Positions 47,116 to 58,543 of a stretch of DNA of 64,000 bases are shown piece after piece. The stretch comes from Ziziphus jujuba (taxonomy: Eukaryota; Streptophyta; Magnoliopsida; Rosales; Rhamnaceae). Each line of letters opens with the position of its first letter. The first letter of the stretch is position 1. The translations under genes and the position numbers were made by a program. Below the pieces are notes generated by a model, which saw nothing but the letters and a program-made list of their open reading frames with translations, made no database searches and was not told where the DNA came from. Location of the stretch: NCBI RefSeq assembly GCF_031755915.1, contig NC_083387.1, positions 15,893,001-15,957,000 on the forward strand. The letters run 5' to 3'.

Positions 47116-49433
47116 GTCGAGAGCATGAGAGAGAAAGAGAAATATGAAAAAGAAAAGAAAGGAAAGAGAAGCAAAAGAAAATTTTCTTAGTTAAGTGATA
47201 TTAACAAAGCATTTTTAAGTACGAAACCAATGATGGTCATGATTTGTAAAGATGTTTATTTAAACCATCTAGCTAATGCTGAAGAGCTTGTATTGGCAAG
47301 TTCTATATCTTATTTTTACAAGAATTTGATGATGTCTTTCCGGATGAGATTCCTTGTGGTTTACCACCTATTCGAGAAATTGAACATCAAATAGATTTTA
47401 TTCCTAGAGCTGCAATGCCTAATAGGCCTGCATATAGAAGTAATCCCAAGGAGACAAAGAAACTACAATGTCAGGTAAGTGAATTGCTTGAAAAGGGTTA
47501 TATTCATCAAAGCATGAGCCAATGTGCTGTTCCTGTTTCATTAGTGCCTAAGAAAGATGGTTCATGGTGCATGTGTGTAGATTGTAGGGCCAAAAATAAC
47601 ATAACCATTAAGTATAGGTATCGAATTTCTAGGTTAGATGATATGCTTGATGATTTGTATGGTGCTTGCATGTTTTCTAAAATTGATCTTAGAAGTGGGT
47701 ATCATCAAATTAGGATGAAAGAGAGTGATGAATGGAAAACCGCATTTAAAACTAAGTGTGGATTGTATGAGTGGTTAGTAATGCTTTTCGGTTTAACTAA
47801 TGCACCTAGCACTCTCATGAGGTTAATGAATCATGTCATGCATCCATTCATTGCAAAATTTGTGGTTATTTATTTTGATGATATTCTTGTGTATAGCCAA
47901 AATGTTAATGAACATGTATAACATCTTAGATTAGTTTTAAAGGTACTTAGGAAGGAATGGCTATTTGCTAACATGAAAAAGTGTGATTTCTGTCAGGATG
48001 AGCTTGTTTTTCTAGGATTTGTGGTAAGTGCTGCAAGATTTAAAGTTGACCAATCCAAGGTTAAGGTTATACAAGAATGGCCGAAACATACTTCTATTAC
48101 CCAGGTAAGGAGTTTTCATGGTATGGCTAGCTTCTATTGAAGATTTGTCAAGGATTTTAGCACTGTTGCAGCACCTTTGACTGAAGTTGTCAAGAAGAAT
48201 GTTAGGTTCAAATGGGGAGAAGCACAAGAGAAGTCTTTCAATTTTTTGAAAGAAAAATTAACTAGTGCTTCTTGATTAGTTTTACCAAATTGTTTTAAAA
48301 CTTTTGAAATTGAATGTGATGCTTCGGGTGTAGGTATTGGAGCTATTTTGATGCAAGAAGGAAGACCTATTGCATACTTTAGTCAGAAGTTAAATGGAGC
48401 TACATTGAACTATCTAACCTATGATAAAGAGATGTATGCTTTGGTGAGAGCTTTGGAGACATGGCAACACTACTTGATGCTGAAGGAGTTTGTGATTCAT
48501 ACGGATTATGAATCTCTGAAGCACATTAAAGCCCAAGGGAAACTTAACCAAAGGCATGCAAAGTAGATTAAATTCATCAAGACTTTTCCTTATGTCACCC
48601 ATGACAATAAACGTAAGGAAAATGTGGTTGCCAATGCATTATCCTAAAGGTATTTATTATTTTCTACCTTAGATACATGATTAATTGGATTTGAACAATT
48701 GAAAGAACTTTATGAGCATGATAGTGATTTTGCTGAAATATTTAAAAATTGTGCTAAGCATGGCTATAATAAATTTAATATCTCTGAGGGATACTTGTTT
48801 ACAAAAAATTAACTTTGTGTACCTATTTGTAGCATTAAGATCTAACGGGACACTTTGGTGTTGTAAAAACTTTATCTATATTGCAAGAACATTTTTATTG
48901 GCCTAATATGAAGATAGATGTGGAAAGGATATGTGAGAGATGTTTAAAGTGACAAAAGTCTAAGTCAAAGTTGAAACCGCATGGACTTTACATGCCATTG
49001 CCGATTCCATCACATCCTTGGGTTGATTTGTCTATGGATTTTTTTCTTGGTTTACCTAGATTTAGGAATGGAAAAGATTCAATTTTTGTAGTTGTTGATA
49101 GGTTTTCTAATATGGTACATTTTATTGCATGTAATAAAACTGATGATGCATCCAATGTAGCTAATTTATTCTTTAGGGAAATAGCAAGTCTACATCAATT
49201 TCATTTTCAATTACTTGCCATCCACGAACTGATGGACAAACTGAAGTAGTGAGTAGAACTCTATCTGCATTACTAAGAGCATTTATTAGCAGAAACTTGA
49301 GAAAGAACTTGGGAGGAATGTTTGTCACAAGTGGAATTTGCTTATAATAGATCCATGTATTCAACTACTAAATATACTCCTTTTGAAATTGTTTATGGTT
49401 TTAATCCTATGACTCCATTAGATTTAACACCAC
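47116..49433 (+). pseudogene. Element H pol: RT, RNase H, integrase (3'-truncated)
   Basis: The linker (REKEKYEKEKKGKRS) leads to a pre-RT segment with DVYLNHLANAEEL. RT is open at 47415-47921 ([36 protein letters not shown]). RNase H follows at 48310-48566 ([16 protein letters not shown]). Integrase includes a damaged zinc finger, [22 protein letters not shown] and a deletion of about 30 codons that removes the second catalytic Asp near 49195. It stops at 49433, where a minus-strand LTR begins. It is the rest of the H gag at 38436. Confidence 0.86.
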
Positions 49434-49789
49434 ACTAACGATGGGTTTAAATGCTTTTTCTTCAATATTGTCATGATTTCATGGTCCTTTGTATAGCTCA
49501 ATCATATTCATAAACTAACAAATTAGTTCCTTGCTGCTCGGAACACATAAATGCACCAAAATAGCTTATCAGGTCGATTTATGCGTTCATAATTTGGATG
49601 CATAAAACGGGCTTCAGATCTTTAGGTATTACCATGCCCTCTTAAGAATTACTCACACCTTGAATGAATCTAACTAGGTTGTCCTTAAATCTTTTAGCTT
49701 GAGCCCTTGTGATTGGCCCCATCATTAATTGTAAAATATCAGCTCCCCAGTGGGTAGTCGGTTGTATGGGTACAGGCGGATTCTCATAA
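49434..49789 (-). mobile_element. Gypsy LTR fragment (minus orientation)
   Basis: This is the inner third of a minus-strand LTR, ending GGATTCTCATAA. Its right end is a true LTR terminus and is followed by TTCAC, which also precedes the left edge of the 38436 block. Confidence 0.72.
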
Positions 49790-50236
49790 TTCACCTACCT
49801 GGCTTTATAGTTCCTTCGTCTTCTTGGGATTGCTCCTATATACAAGCCTATCAGGAATTGCAGCTCCAGGAATAAAATCAATTTGATGTTTAGTCCTTTG
49901 AATAGGTGGTAAACCACTAGGAATCTCCTTCGGAAAGACATCATCAAATTCCTATGAAAGAGGAGATACAGAACTTCGTAGTACAAGATCTTTAGGGTTA
50001 GCTAGATACTTAAAAAAATTTCTTTTTCTTTTCTCTCCACTCTATCTCACTCTTAGATTTTTCTTTTCCTATAGCATTCTCGGCTTTCTCTCTTTCTCTT
50101 TCACACTAGGCTTACTATCTTTTTTTCCCTCACCATCAGGTTTCGACAACTTACCTTGGTTGTGTGGTTCGATCTTTCCCTCTTTAACAATTGGTGAAGC
50201 CGTGGGTGCCATGCTTGCCTTTTCCTTTAGCTGTTC
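49790..50236 (-). pseudogene. Element G/L pre-RT and protease-linker part
   Basis: Minus-strand sequence picks up exactly where G/L pol stopped at 38435 (CAATTCAC, then CTACCTGGC). It carries the pre-RT region (RSNPKKTKEL and upstream GLPPI-like residues in shifted frames) and the Lys/Glu linker. A frame at 49986-49795 is open but out of register. It is interrupted by element M; TGTTC at 50232-50236 is M's duplication. Confidence 0.78.
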
Positions 50237-51360
50237 TGATACGAACTTAGGACGACCTGCTCCTAAAACCGTATTATATTAGCCCGGATCTTAATTAAGT
50301 TCAAGTTCTAATGGAATTGACCTCAACCCCTAACCAACCTATGGTTAGAAACCTTGGTGTAATGTAGACGCCATAATAGGGGATGGAAAACCTATTGATA
50401 AGTCAAGCTAAAACAACCAATTCTTTAATGGTATTTTAGGTGTTTTCAAAGAACAAAGAGATAATTAATCTCACAAGTATTTTCTCAATCAAATCAAATT
50501 TAATTCTTATTGATAACTAAGCCTTTAAATAGGCTTTGAAAAGATAACTTAAAAACCCTAGAACATAAAGAAAACCGGCCACCACACATAAAGAAACCTA
50601 GTTGGCCGAAACTATACGTCTTTTCCTAATCTAAGTTTCATTAATTAATTCATTTACATTAAATTAGGAATTAATTAATTTACAATGGAAAGAATAAAAT
50701 AAAAACCTTCCTAAATTTATTTTTCCAGAAAATAAATAAATAAAATCCAAAAGTAATGGTAGTTTCCGAAAACAAAAAGTAAAAACAAATTAGGAAACTA
50801 AAAATTCTATCCTTTTGATCAAGTTGACTTTGATCAATCTTTGACCTCTTTGAGCTCCAAATCAGCTTCTAGATGCTTTTTAGGATGCCAAATAAACTGA
50901 ATATGAAGTCCCACACGTTGCCCATGCTTGGAAGAATAAGAAAAGGCTAATACAGTAAAGGCAGCGAGCAATACAGCAAATTCGGCCAAATTGTTGATGC
51001 TGTCCGTACAAGCCCTTTTTGATTGCATTTGAGGCTGCTTTAACTTGATTCCATGACCTATTAGGCATATGTATTGAACCCATAAATCATTGGAACCATT
51101 TCATGCTTCCCGGACTCCAAAAACGTACCAAAACCGTCACCCGGGTCCGTATCAGCTTCCACCACTTGGATGCTTAGAATAGGCTTTGTATCTTAAAGTA
51201 TGGAAAAGCTCTGTTGAGATTGATTACCCTCTGTATAAATACTCCCAGGTTTCCCTTAAATCTCTTAATTTGAGCTCTTGTGATTGGCCTAGTCTTCATC
51301 CGTGTCGAGTCAGCACCTCAACGGGTTATCGGTGGAGCGGGCTCGGGCAGAATCACATCA
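50237..51360 (-). mobile_element. Element M 3' LTR
   Basis: It starts TGATACGAACTTAGG and ends GAATCACATCA, followed by the reversed polypurine tract TTCCCCTCCTCTTG (51361-51374). It shares the TGATGTGATTCC inner end with element A and the solo LTR at 24877. Confidence 0.93.
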
Positions 51361-51374
51361 TTCCCCTCCTCTTG

Positions 51375-52296
51375 AAAAAGGATTTGTCCTCAAATTAAGA
51401 TCATCACCTGCTGCAAAAGGAGTTAAATCAGCAACATTAAATGCAGCACTCATGTTATACTCACCTGGTAAATCAAGCTTATCGGCATTCTTGTTATTCG
51501 GCTCCAAAACTTGAAAAGGTCCATCCATAGGCGGCATGAGCTTTGACTTTCTTTGATTAGGAAACATTTCCTTTCGTAAGTGCAACCAAACCAATTCTCC
51601 TGGGTCAAACACTATTACAACAAAATCTAGAAATACATGCTCATTATGGTAAAAATTACACTTTTTAAAGTTAGCAAACAATATTTCCCAAATTTTCAAA
51701 TTGCCACTAAGTAAAGCTCTCAACAATGCAGATAAAGTTCTATGCAATAAAGACATCTTTAAATAATTATCTTTAAAATTCATGGTCAGCATTGATTTCT
51801 TATTCATAATTACTTTATTAACATCACCAAATCTGAGATAAAAATTTATATTTTTCCTTTCTTGTCTTCCTTTTCCTTTCTCACTCATGACCATCTCACC
51901 TTGCTCACTCTTGGCTTTTGCACCAAATTTCTCACTCTTGGTTTTATTAAAATTTTTCCACACAACCTGAGTATTGGAAGACTTACCTTGGACAGCATGC
52001 TCACCTTTTCCCTCTTGATTGGATGGTAGTCCACTTGGAATTTCATTTGGGAAGACATCTCCAAATTCCTTCAAAAGAGAAATCATTGAACTTGGCAATT
52101 CAAGTTCTTCAATGTTAGTTTGATCATTAAAATAATTTTCTTTATAAATCATGACCAGTAAAGGTTTCTTACACTTAATAACCTTATTAATATCCCCTAA
52201 ACTCAAATAAAAGTTGCTACTTAACCTTTCTTTTCTTTCTTTTTCTTTTTTTTCATTGGATTGGCGCAAACCTTTAGATTTATCTTCCTTCTCCAA
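51375..52296 (-). pseudogene. Element M pre-RT plus scrambled pol (chimeric, 312-codon frame)
   Basis: One open minus-strand frame (52296-51358) contains two linker/pre-RT units. The first, residues 1-94, resembles the autonomous type ([39 protein letters not shown]). At about 52014 it switches to a second protease-linker and pre-RT unit ([33 protein letters not shown]). That unit continues into [21 protein letters not shown] and [13 protein letters not shown] in the scrambled order. RT, RNase H and integrase catalytic parts are missing. The frame is fully open, which is notable; it may still be translated with protease but cannot supply enzymes. Confidence 0.88.
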
Positions 52297-52838
52297 GCTC
52301 TTAGTTTGCCACTTTCTTTCCCCTCTCTTTTAGTTTTTCCTTGATCTTTCCACTCAATATGAGTCTTGGAAATCTTACCTTGATCAGCAACCTCAATCTT
52401 AGCTCCTTGAAAGGATGGTGAAGCCGTTGGTGCCATACTTGCTTTTTCCTTCAGCTTTTCGCCTTCTCTCCTTTGTTGCATTTGTAATTGGTCTTTGTAA
52501 ACCTCTTTAGGAGATAATGGTTCCAGCTTAACCTTCTTCCCTTTAAACCTGAAAGCAGTACTATTTTCTCGACCAAAATGAGTAGCATCTTTATCAAATT
52601 GCCATGGCCTACCTAATAGTATATGTCCAGCAATCATGGGTACAATATCACATAAAACTACATCCTCATATCTACCTATATTAAATTTTACATTTGCTTG
52701 TTTGTTTACTTTCATTTCACCATTATCATTAAACCATTGTAATCTATATGGTTCAGGATGTCTTATTGTTTTGAAGCCCAATTTATCAACTACAAGGTTA
52801 CTTATTACATTAGTACAACTCCCACTATCTACAATCAT
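52221..52838 (-). CDS. Element M protease and linker
   Basis: This 205-codon minus-strand frame has the active site [10 protein letters not shown] at its start, then [33 protein letters not shown] and [15 protein letters not shown], ending in a Lys-rich run. It is a polyprotein domain. It is in the same frame as the gag part at 53633-53229 but separated from it by stops, and it is out of frame with the downstream unit starting at 52296. Confidence 0.85.
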   Translation of the reverse strand: MIVDSGSCTNVISNLVVDKLGFKTIRHPEPYRLQWFNDNGEMKVNKQANVKFNIGRYEDVVLCDIVPMIAGHILLGRPWQFDKDATHFGRENSTAFRFKGKKVKLEPLSPKEVYKDQLQMQQRREGEKLKEKASMAPTASPSFQGAKIEVADQGKISKTHIEWKDQGKTKREGKESGKLRAWRRKINLKVCANPMKKKKKKEKKG

Positions 52839-54247
52839 GCTACAAATTTTACCTTGTATTTCACAACGAGTGTGGAAGATGTTCTCTCATTGAATTTGTT
52901 CTTCATCCTTGTAAACAGCAAGTACCCTCCTTGAGACCAAATTTAGCTCAACATTTGATGTGTTTAATGGTTCGGCCTCATCATCAACTCCTTCATCTTC
53001 TTGTTCGATTTCAGCCTCACTAGCCTCACTCTCGGATTCCACCTCTCCATTACCCTTGATTACCATTATCCTTCTATTCAGGCATTGGCTGGCTATATGT
53101 CCTCTTCCTTGGCACTTGAAACAAATAATTTATCTTGACTTTTGAGGTTTAGATTCGGATTTTACCTCACCTTTAATGGCTTAGGCAAATTCGGTTTTAA
53201 ATTCTCTTCTCGGCCGGTTGGTAGCTTCTTAACCAAGTTTCAGCTTCAGCTTGCTTTCATAAGTGGAATTGTTTTTCCAGCCACTTGAACTTGTCCTTCC
53301 ACTTCTAGAAACTCCTCCAAACCGTGTGCTAACACCCCTCCTCTTGAATTGGTTCTCAAGCTTAATTGCTACATGCAACATCTCCTCCAATTCTAAGTAT
53401 TGTTGTAATTCAAGCTGGTTGGCAATGTCACGGTTTAACCCTCCAAGGAATCTTGCCATTGTTGCCTCCCTATCCTCATTCATATTCAGCCTCATCATGA
53501 CCATCTCCATCTCTTTGTAATAATCCTCCACGGACCCACTCCCTTGAGACAAAGATTGAAGCCTTTGATACAGCAACCTATGGTAATGGGATGGCACAAA
53601 CCGTTTCCTCATAGCCCTTTCATTTGACGCCATGTCGAGATTAAATCATCACCAACTCTCCTTCGGGTATTTTGCTCATTGGTCCACCATTGGAGTGCAT
53701 AATGTCCAAACTCCATTGCTGCCAACTTCACCTTCTTACCTTCTGAATAGTGGTGGCAGTAAAAAATCATCTCCATTTTTTCTTCCCACTCCAAATAAGC
53801 TTCGGGATCACTTTTACCCATAAAAGGTGGGATGTTAACCTTGATATTTTCCAAATCATCATCTGTATCTTCCCTCCTATATCTTACATGGCCAGCTCTA
53901 TCTTGAACAGTAAAAGTTTCATCCATACCTTCTTCATAGTCTTCACCGAATGGCTCCTCATCAAATTCCTCTCTCGATATCTCACGGCCTCTCCGTCCTC
54001 GACCTCGACCTTCATGGAATTCTTGCTTATTTCTTGTGTTCGACATTCCTTGTGAAACTTCTAGCCTACCCATCCTTTGATTCACATGCTTAACTTGAGC
54101 ACTAACAGGCTGTATTGACTCCAAAACAGCTCTCATGTCCACTTGGTCTCCACTCCCGATAACTCGGGCATCGCCATGGAATGCTACGGACTCCTCCTCA
54201 TTGATCCTCAAAGGTGGATCTCCTCTCCTCATTCTTGATTCTGTCAT
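52839..54247 (-). pseudogene. Element M gag, two frames
   Basis: The start is the ATG at 54247 (MTESRMRRGDPPL). The first frame (to 53609) holds GRGRGRRGRE, then IPPFMGKSDPEAYLEW and GHYALQWWTNEQ. A one-base shift near 53625 moves to the second frame (53633-53229), with MRKRFVPSHYHRLLYQ and MMRLNMNEDREATMARFLGG. The CCHC region (around 53060-53130) contains stops. Few other defects are visible. Confidence 0.88.
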
Positions 54248-55390
54248 GTTAGTATAATAATGCAATAGAAATAAAATAGGACCTTACAATTTCACTCCCT
54301 TACGTGTTTCACTCAAATGAGCACTCGACATTCGTGTTTGCACACTTGTTTCGGCTTTTACCCTCTTTTAAGCTCACACACTCTTGCCTTTTTCCACTCA
54401 ATGAATTATCTCAAAGTTCTAATTAAAATACTCACAAAACAACAATTAGATCACTAGTATGTTTTAATTAAACTTATCAACAAAACAGTAAGCAAAAATA
54501 AACAAATACCGAACGGGATGAAAATACCTATTTTCGGTTTTTCTAGACAAAATAAAGCAAATTAATGAGAAAATTTTGGAATTTTGAAGAACTGGACCAG
54601 ATGGTAATATATTATGAGTTCAGGAATAAAATTCTAGAAAAAGAAATTCAAATATGAACAAGAATCAAATTGAACAAAAATATAGAATAGTTGTTGGTTG
54701 TTGCTCTTCGTAATTCAAGTTTTGTATCAAATCCTTTAACTGATTTTAATCCAAATAATTTAAGCACCCAAAATCCAGATATCCAGCATCAAAAATAATT
54801 TCCCAGAAACTCAAATAAATAATCAAAAAAAACCCAGCAGCTCCAACAAATTTCCAGCAAACAAATCAAACTCCAACAAACAGAAATTTTATTGATTTAT
54901 TTATTTTATTCGGCTTTACCTCTTTTTTTTTTTTCTTTTTTTTTTCACTCACAGAGCATAAACAACTGCAGTAGCAAGAATAATTACCAAAATTGCAATT
55001 CCAACTCCAAAACAAACACCAAACCCGTGACCTCCAAATAAACACAAATGTGCAGTTTTTTTTTTTTTTAAATGTTGCCGCAAACTCCTTTTTTTTTTTT
55101 TTTTTGAATAGATGAATGCAAATATTTAAGACTAAAACAGCAAATAAAAATCAACAAAAACCAAAATTAACAAGAACAATGATGAGAAAAAAACAACCAA
55201 CAAACTAGGAAACAAAAATATGATAAAACTAGGAAATCCTAATTCAACTACGAATGAATTTTTTTTTTATTTTTTTTTAAGATGCAGAACGTGTATGGGA
55301 TGGATGCAACCTTAAACTAATGCTAAAATTGCAGAATAACACAAAAACAAATAAAACAAATAAAGATAGATCAAACCTGAACAAAATTTA
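54248..55390 (-). other. Element M untranslated leader
   Basis: Family leader in reverse, with T tracts at 54918-54950, 55056-55070, 55087-55105 and 55258-55280. No credible coding frame is present. Confidence 0.8.
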
Positions 55391-55402
55391 GCTCTGATAC
55401 CA
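55391..55402 (-). other. Primer binding site of element M
   Basis: GCTCTGATACCA lies two bases from the 5' LTR at 55405. Confidence 0.93.
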
Positions 55403-55404
55403 AA

Positions 55405-56527
55405 TGATACGAACCTAGGATGATCTGCTTCTAAACCCGTATTATATTAGCCCGGATCTTAATTAAGTTCAAGTTCTAATGGAATTGACCTCAACCCCTT
55501 ACCAACCTGTGGTTAGAAACCTTGATATAATGTAGACACCACAATAGGGGATGGAAAACCTATTGATAAGTCAAGCTAAAACAACCAATTCTCTATTGAT
55601 GTTTTAGGTGTTCTCAAAGAACAAAAAGATAATTAATCTCACAAGTATTTTCTCAATCAAATCAAACTTAATTCTTATTGATAACTAAGCCTTTAAATAG
55701 GCTTTGAAAATACAACTTAAAAACCCTAGAACATAAAGAAAACCGGCCACCACACATAAAGAAACCTAGGGCCGAAACTATACTTCCTTTACTAATCTAA
55801 GTTTGATTAATTAATTCCTTTATATTAAATTAGGAATTAATTGATTTACAATGGAAAGAATAAAATAAAAACCTTCCTAAAGTTATTTTTCCAGAAAATA
55901 AATAAATAAAATCCAAAAGTAATGGTAGTTTCCGAAAACAAAAAGTAAAAACAAATTAGGAAACTAAAAATTCTATCCTTTTGATCAAGTTGACTTTGAT
56001 CAATATTTGACCTCTTTGAGCTCCAAATCAGCTTCTAGATGCTTTTTAGGATGCCAAATAAACTGAATATGAAGTCCCACACGTTGCCCATGCTTGGAAG
56101 AATAAGAAAAGGCTAATACAGTAAAGGCAGCGAGCAATACAGCAAATTCGGCCAAATTGTTGATGCTGTTCGTACAAGCCCTTTTTGATTGCATTTGAGG
56201 CTGATTTAACTTGATTCCATGACCTCTTAGGCATATGTATTGAACCCATAACGCATTGGAACCATTTCATGCTTCCTGGACTCCAAAAAATGTACCAAAA
56301 CCATCACTCGGGTCCGTATCGGCTTCCACCACTTGGATGCTTAGAATAGGCTTTGTATCTTCAAGTATGGACAAGCTCTGTTGAGATTGATTACCCTCTG
56401 TATAAATACTCCCAGGTTGCCCTTAAATCTCTTAATTTGAGCTCTTGTGATTGGCCTAGTCTTCATCGGTGTCGAGTCAGCACCCCAGCGGGTTATCGGT
56501 GGAGTGGGATCGGGCGGAATCACATCA
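55405..56527 (-). mobile_element. Element M 5' LTR
   Basis: It starts TGATACGAACCTAGG and ends GAATCACATCA, followed by the duplication TGTTC. About a dozen differences from the other LTR are visible in the first 150 bases. Confidence 0.93.
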
Positions 56528-56532
56528 TGTTC

Positions 56533-56940
56533 GGCCTCCCTCCTTTATTGCATTTGTAATTGGTCTCTAAATACCTCTTTTGGGGTTAATTGCTCAAGCT
56601 TAATCTTTTGACCTTTGAATCAAAATGCAATGGCATTCTCTCAACCATAATGTATGGTGTCCTTATCAAATTGCCATGGTCTCGTAACAAAATATGTCCA
56701 GCATGCATGGGTACAACATCACATGAGACTACATCTACGTATTTATCAATACTAAACTTTACCTTGGCTCATTTGTTTACTTTCATCTTTCCATTATCAT
56801 TAAGCCATTGAAGTCTATATGGTTTGGGATGTTTGATTGTTTATAGACCTAATTTATCAACTACAACATTACTAATAACATTAGTACAACTTGCACTATC
56901 AATAACCATGCTACAAATATTACCTTAAATATCACATCCA
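56533..56940 (-). pseudogene. Element G/L protease, decayed
   Basis: It continues G/L after M: RLSLSN/LTPKEVF-like end, MPMHAGHIL-like residues, YRLQWLNDNGKMKVNK and the active-site region near 56905. The active site reads IDSASCTN, with the Gly of DSG/DTG replaced by Ala. LTR N cuts it at 56941. Confidence 0.83.
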
Positions 56941-57507
56941 TGATATGAATCTAGATCAACTTGCTCCTAAATCCGTATTATATTAGCCTACATCACAATT
57001 AATTTCAAGTTCTAATGGAAACATTAACCTCTAATCAACTTGTGATTATAAACCTTGGTATATGATGAAAATACCACAATAGGTGATGGATGTCCTATTG
57101 ATAAGTCAAACTAAAACATACACTCTTTAATGATGTTTTAGGTGTTCAAAGAGAACAAAGAGAATTCTTTCTCACAAGTTATTTTTGTTAAAAATTCAAA
57201 GCTGCTTTCTCATTGAAAAATAAGCCTTTAAATAGGCTAAGAGTAAAATACAAAACCCTAGAATACTCGGTTAAAACTTGACATAGAGAATAGGAAACTA
57301 TACTTGGCCAAATTTCACCTTCCTTTGTTAAACTACATTGTACTAATTAACTCATTTATTTTGAATTATGAATTAATTAATTTACAAATAAAATATCAAC
57401 TTTCCTAATCTTATTTGTCCAGCAAATAAATAAATAAAAACCAAAATAAAAGATATTTTCCTAAAACAAAAAGTCAAACTCAAATTAGAAAACTACTTGA
57501 CTAGTTG
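56941..57507 (-). mobile_element. LTR N, interrupted (minus orientation)
   Basis: It starts TGATATGAATCTAG and follows the family LTR to AACTACTTGACTAGTTG. There it is interrupted by the plus-strand LTR of element O. The remainder is not in the window. Confidence 0.83.
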
Positions 57508-58529
57508 TGATGAGAATACGCCCAAACCTGCATAACCGATGGCCTATTGGGGTGCTAACCCAATACAGATGAAGAATGGGCCGATCACAAGAGCTTAAGC
57601 CAAGAGGTTTTAGGAAGCCCTGTGAGCATTTATACAGAGAGTAGTTAATTCTCAAAAGAGCTTGTCCATACCCGAAGATACAAAGCCTATTCTAAGCATC
57701 TGAGTGGTGGAAGCTAATACAGACTCGGGTAGCTATTTTCGTGAAAATATGGACTTCGGGCAGCAAGAAATGGTTCCAACACTTCATGGATTCAATACAT
57801 ATCTTTAAGAGGTCATGGAATCAAGTCAAGGTAGCTTCAAAAGCAATCAAAAAGGGCTTGTGCACATGAGAGAGAAAGTTGGCTGGTTTTTCTATATTAT
57901 TTGCTGGCTTTACTATATTTTGCTGAGTTGGACTTTAGTAAAAAAGATAGTATTTTAGTTTCCTAATTTGAATTTAACTTTTTGTTTTTGGAAATTAGCC
58001 TTTTATTTGGTTTTTATTTATTTTTCTGGAAAAATCAACTTAGGAAAGTTATTATTTTATTATTTTTATTGTTAATTAATGAATTCCTAATTCAAAATAA
58101 AAGAATTAATCAATCCAAATTAAATTAGGAAAGGAGATGCATTTCGGCCAAGCTAGGTTTCCTATTCTTTGGTGGCAGGTTCTACCTAGATAATTAGGGT
58201 TTTATTTTGTTCTTTCCTAGCCTATTCAAGGGCTTATTCTTTAAGAAGAACACACCTTTAATAATATTTAGAATTTATTTTGTGAGATTGAATTTCTCTT
58301 TGTTCTCTTTGAACACCTAAAACACCATTAGAGAGAAAGTGTTTTAGTTTAAATTTATCAATAGGATAACTTATCAATAGGGTACCCATCACCTATTGTA
58401 GGATCTTCATTATACCAAGGTTTCACAGGTTGATTAAGGATTGAGGTCAATTCATTAAAATTTGAACTTAATTGAGATCCGGGTTAATATAATACGAGTT
58501 TAGGCACATGTTGACCTAGGGTCGTATCA
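57508..58529 (+). mobile_element. Element O 5' LTR (1022 bp)
   Basis: It runs from TGATGAGAATACG to GTCGTATCA. It has lost about 100 bases between GAGTTGGACTTTAG and TAAAAAAGATAG relative to its relatives. Confidence 0.87.
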
Positions 58530-58531
58530 TT

Positions 58532-58543
58532 TGGTATCATAGC
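58532..58543 (+). other. Primer binding site of element O (one mismatch)
   Basis: TGGTATCATAGC has one change from TGGTATCAGAGC. It lies two bases after the LTR. Confidence 0.85.

Larger units (their letters stand above)
50237..56527 (-). mobile_element. Element M: complete minus-strand non-autonomous gypsy element (6291 bp)
   Basis: Two LTRs (50237-51360 and 55405-56527, about 1124 and 1123 bp) are flanked by a perfect duplication TGTTC (50232-50236 and 56528-56532). It is inserted in the protease-linker region of G/L, which reads on at 56533. Inside, on the minus strand, are PBS, leader, gag, protease, pre-RT and a scrambled pol remnant with a duplicated linker. With A it is the best preserved non-autonomous copy. 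Confidence 0.94.
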
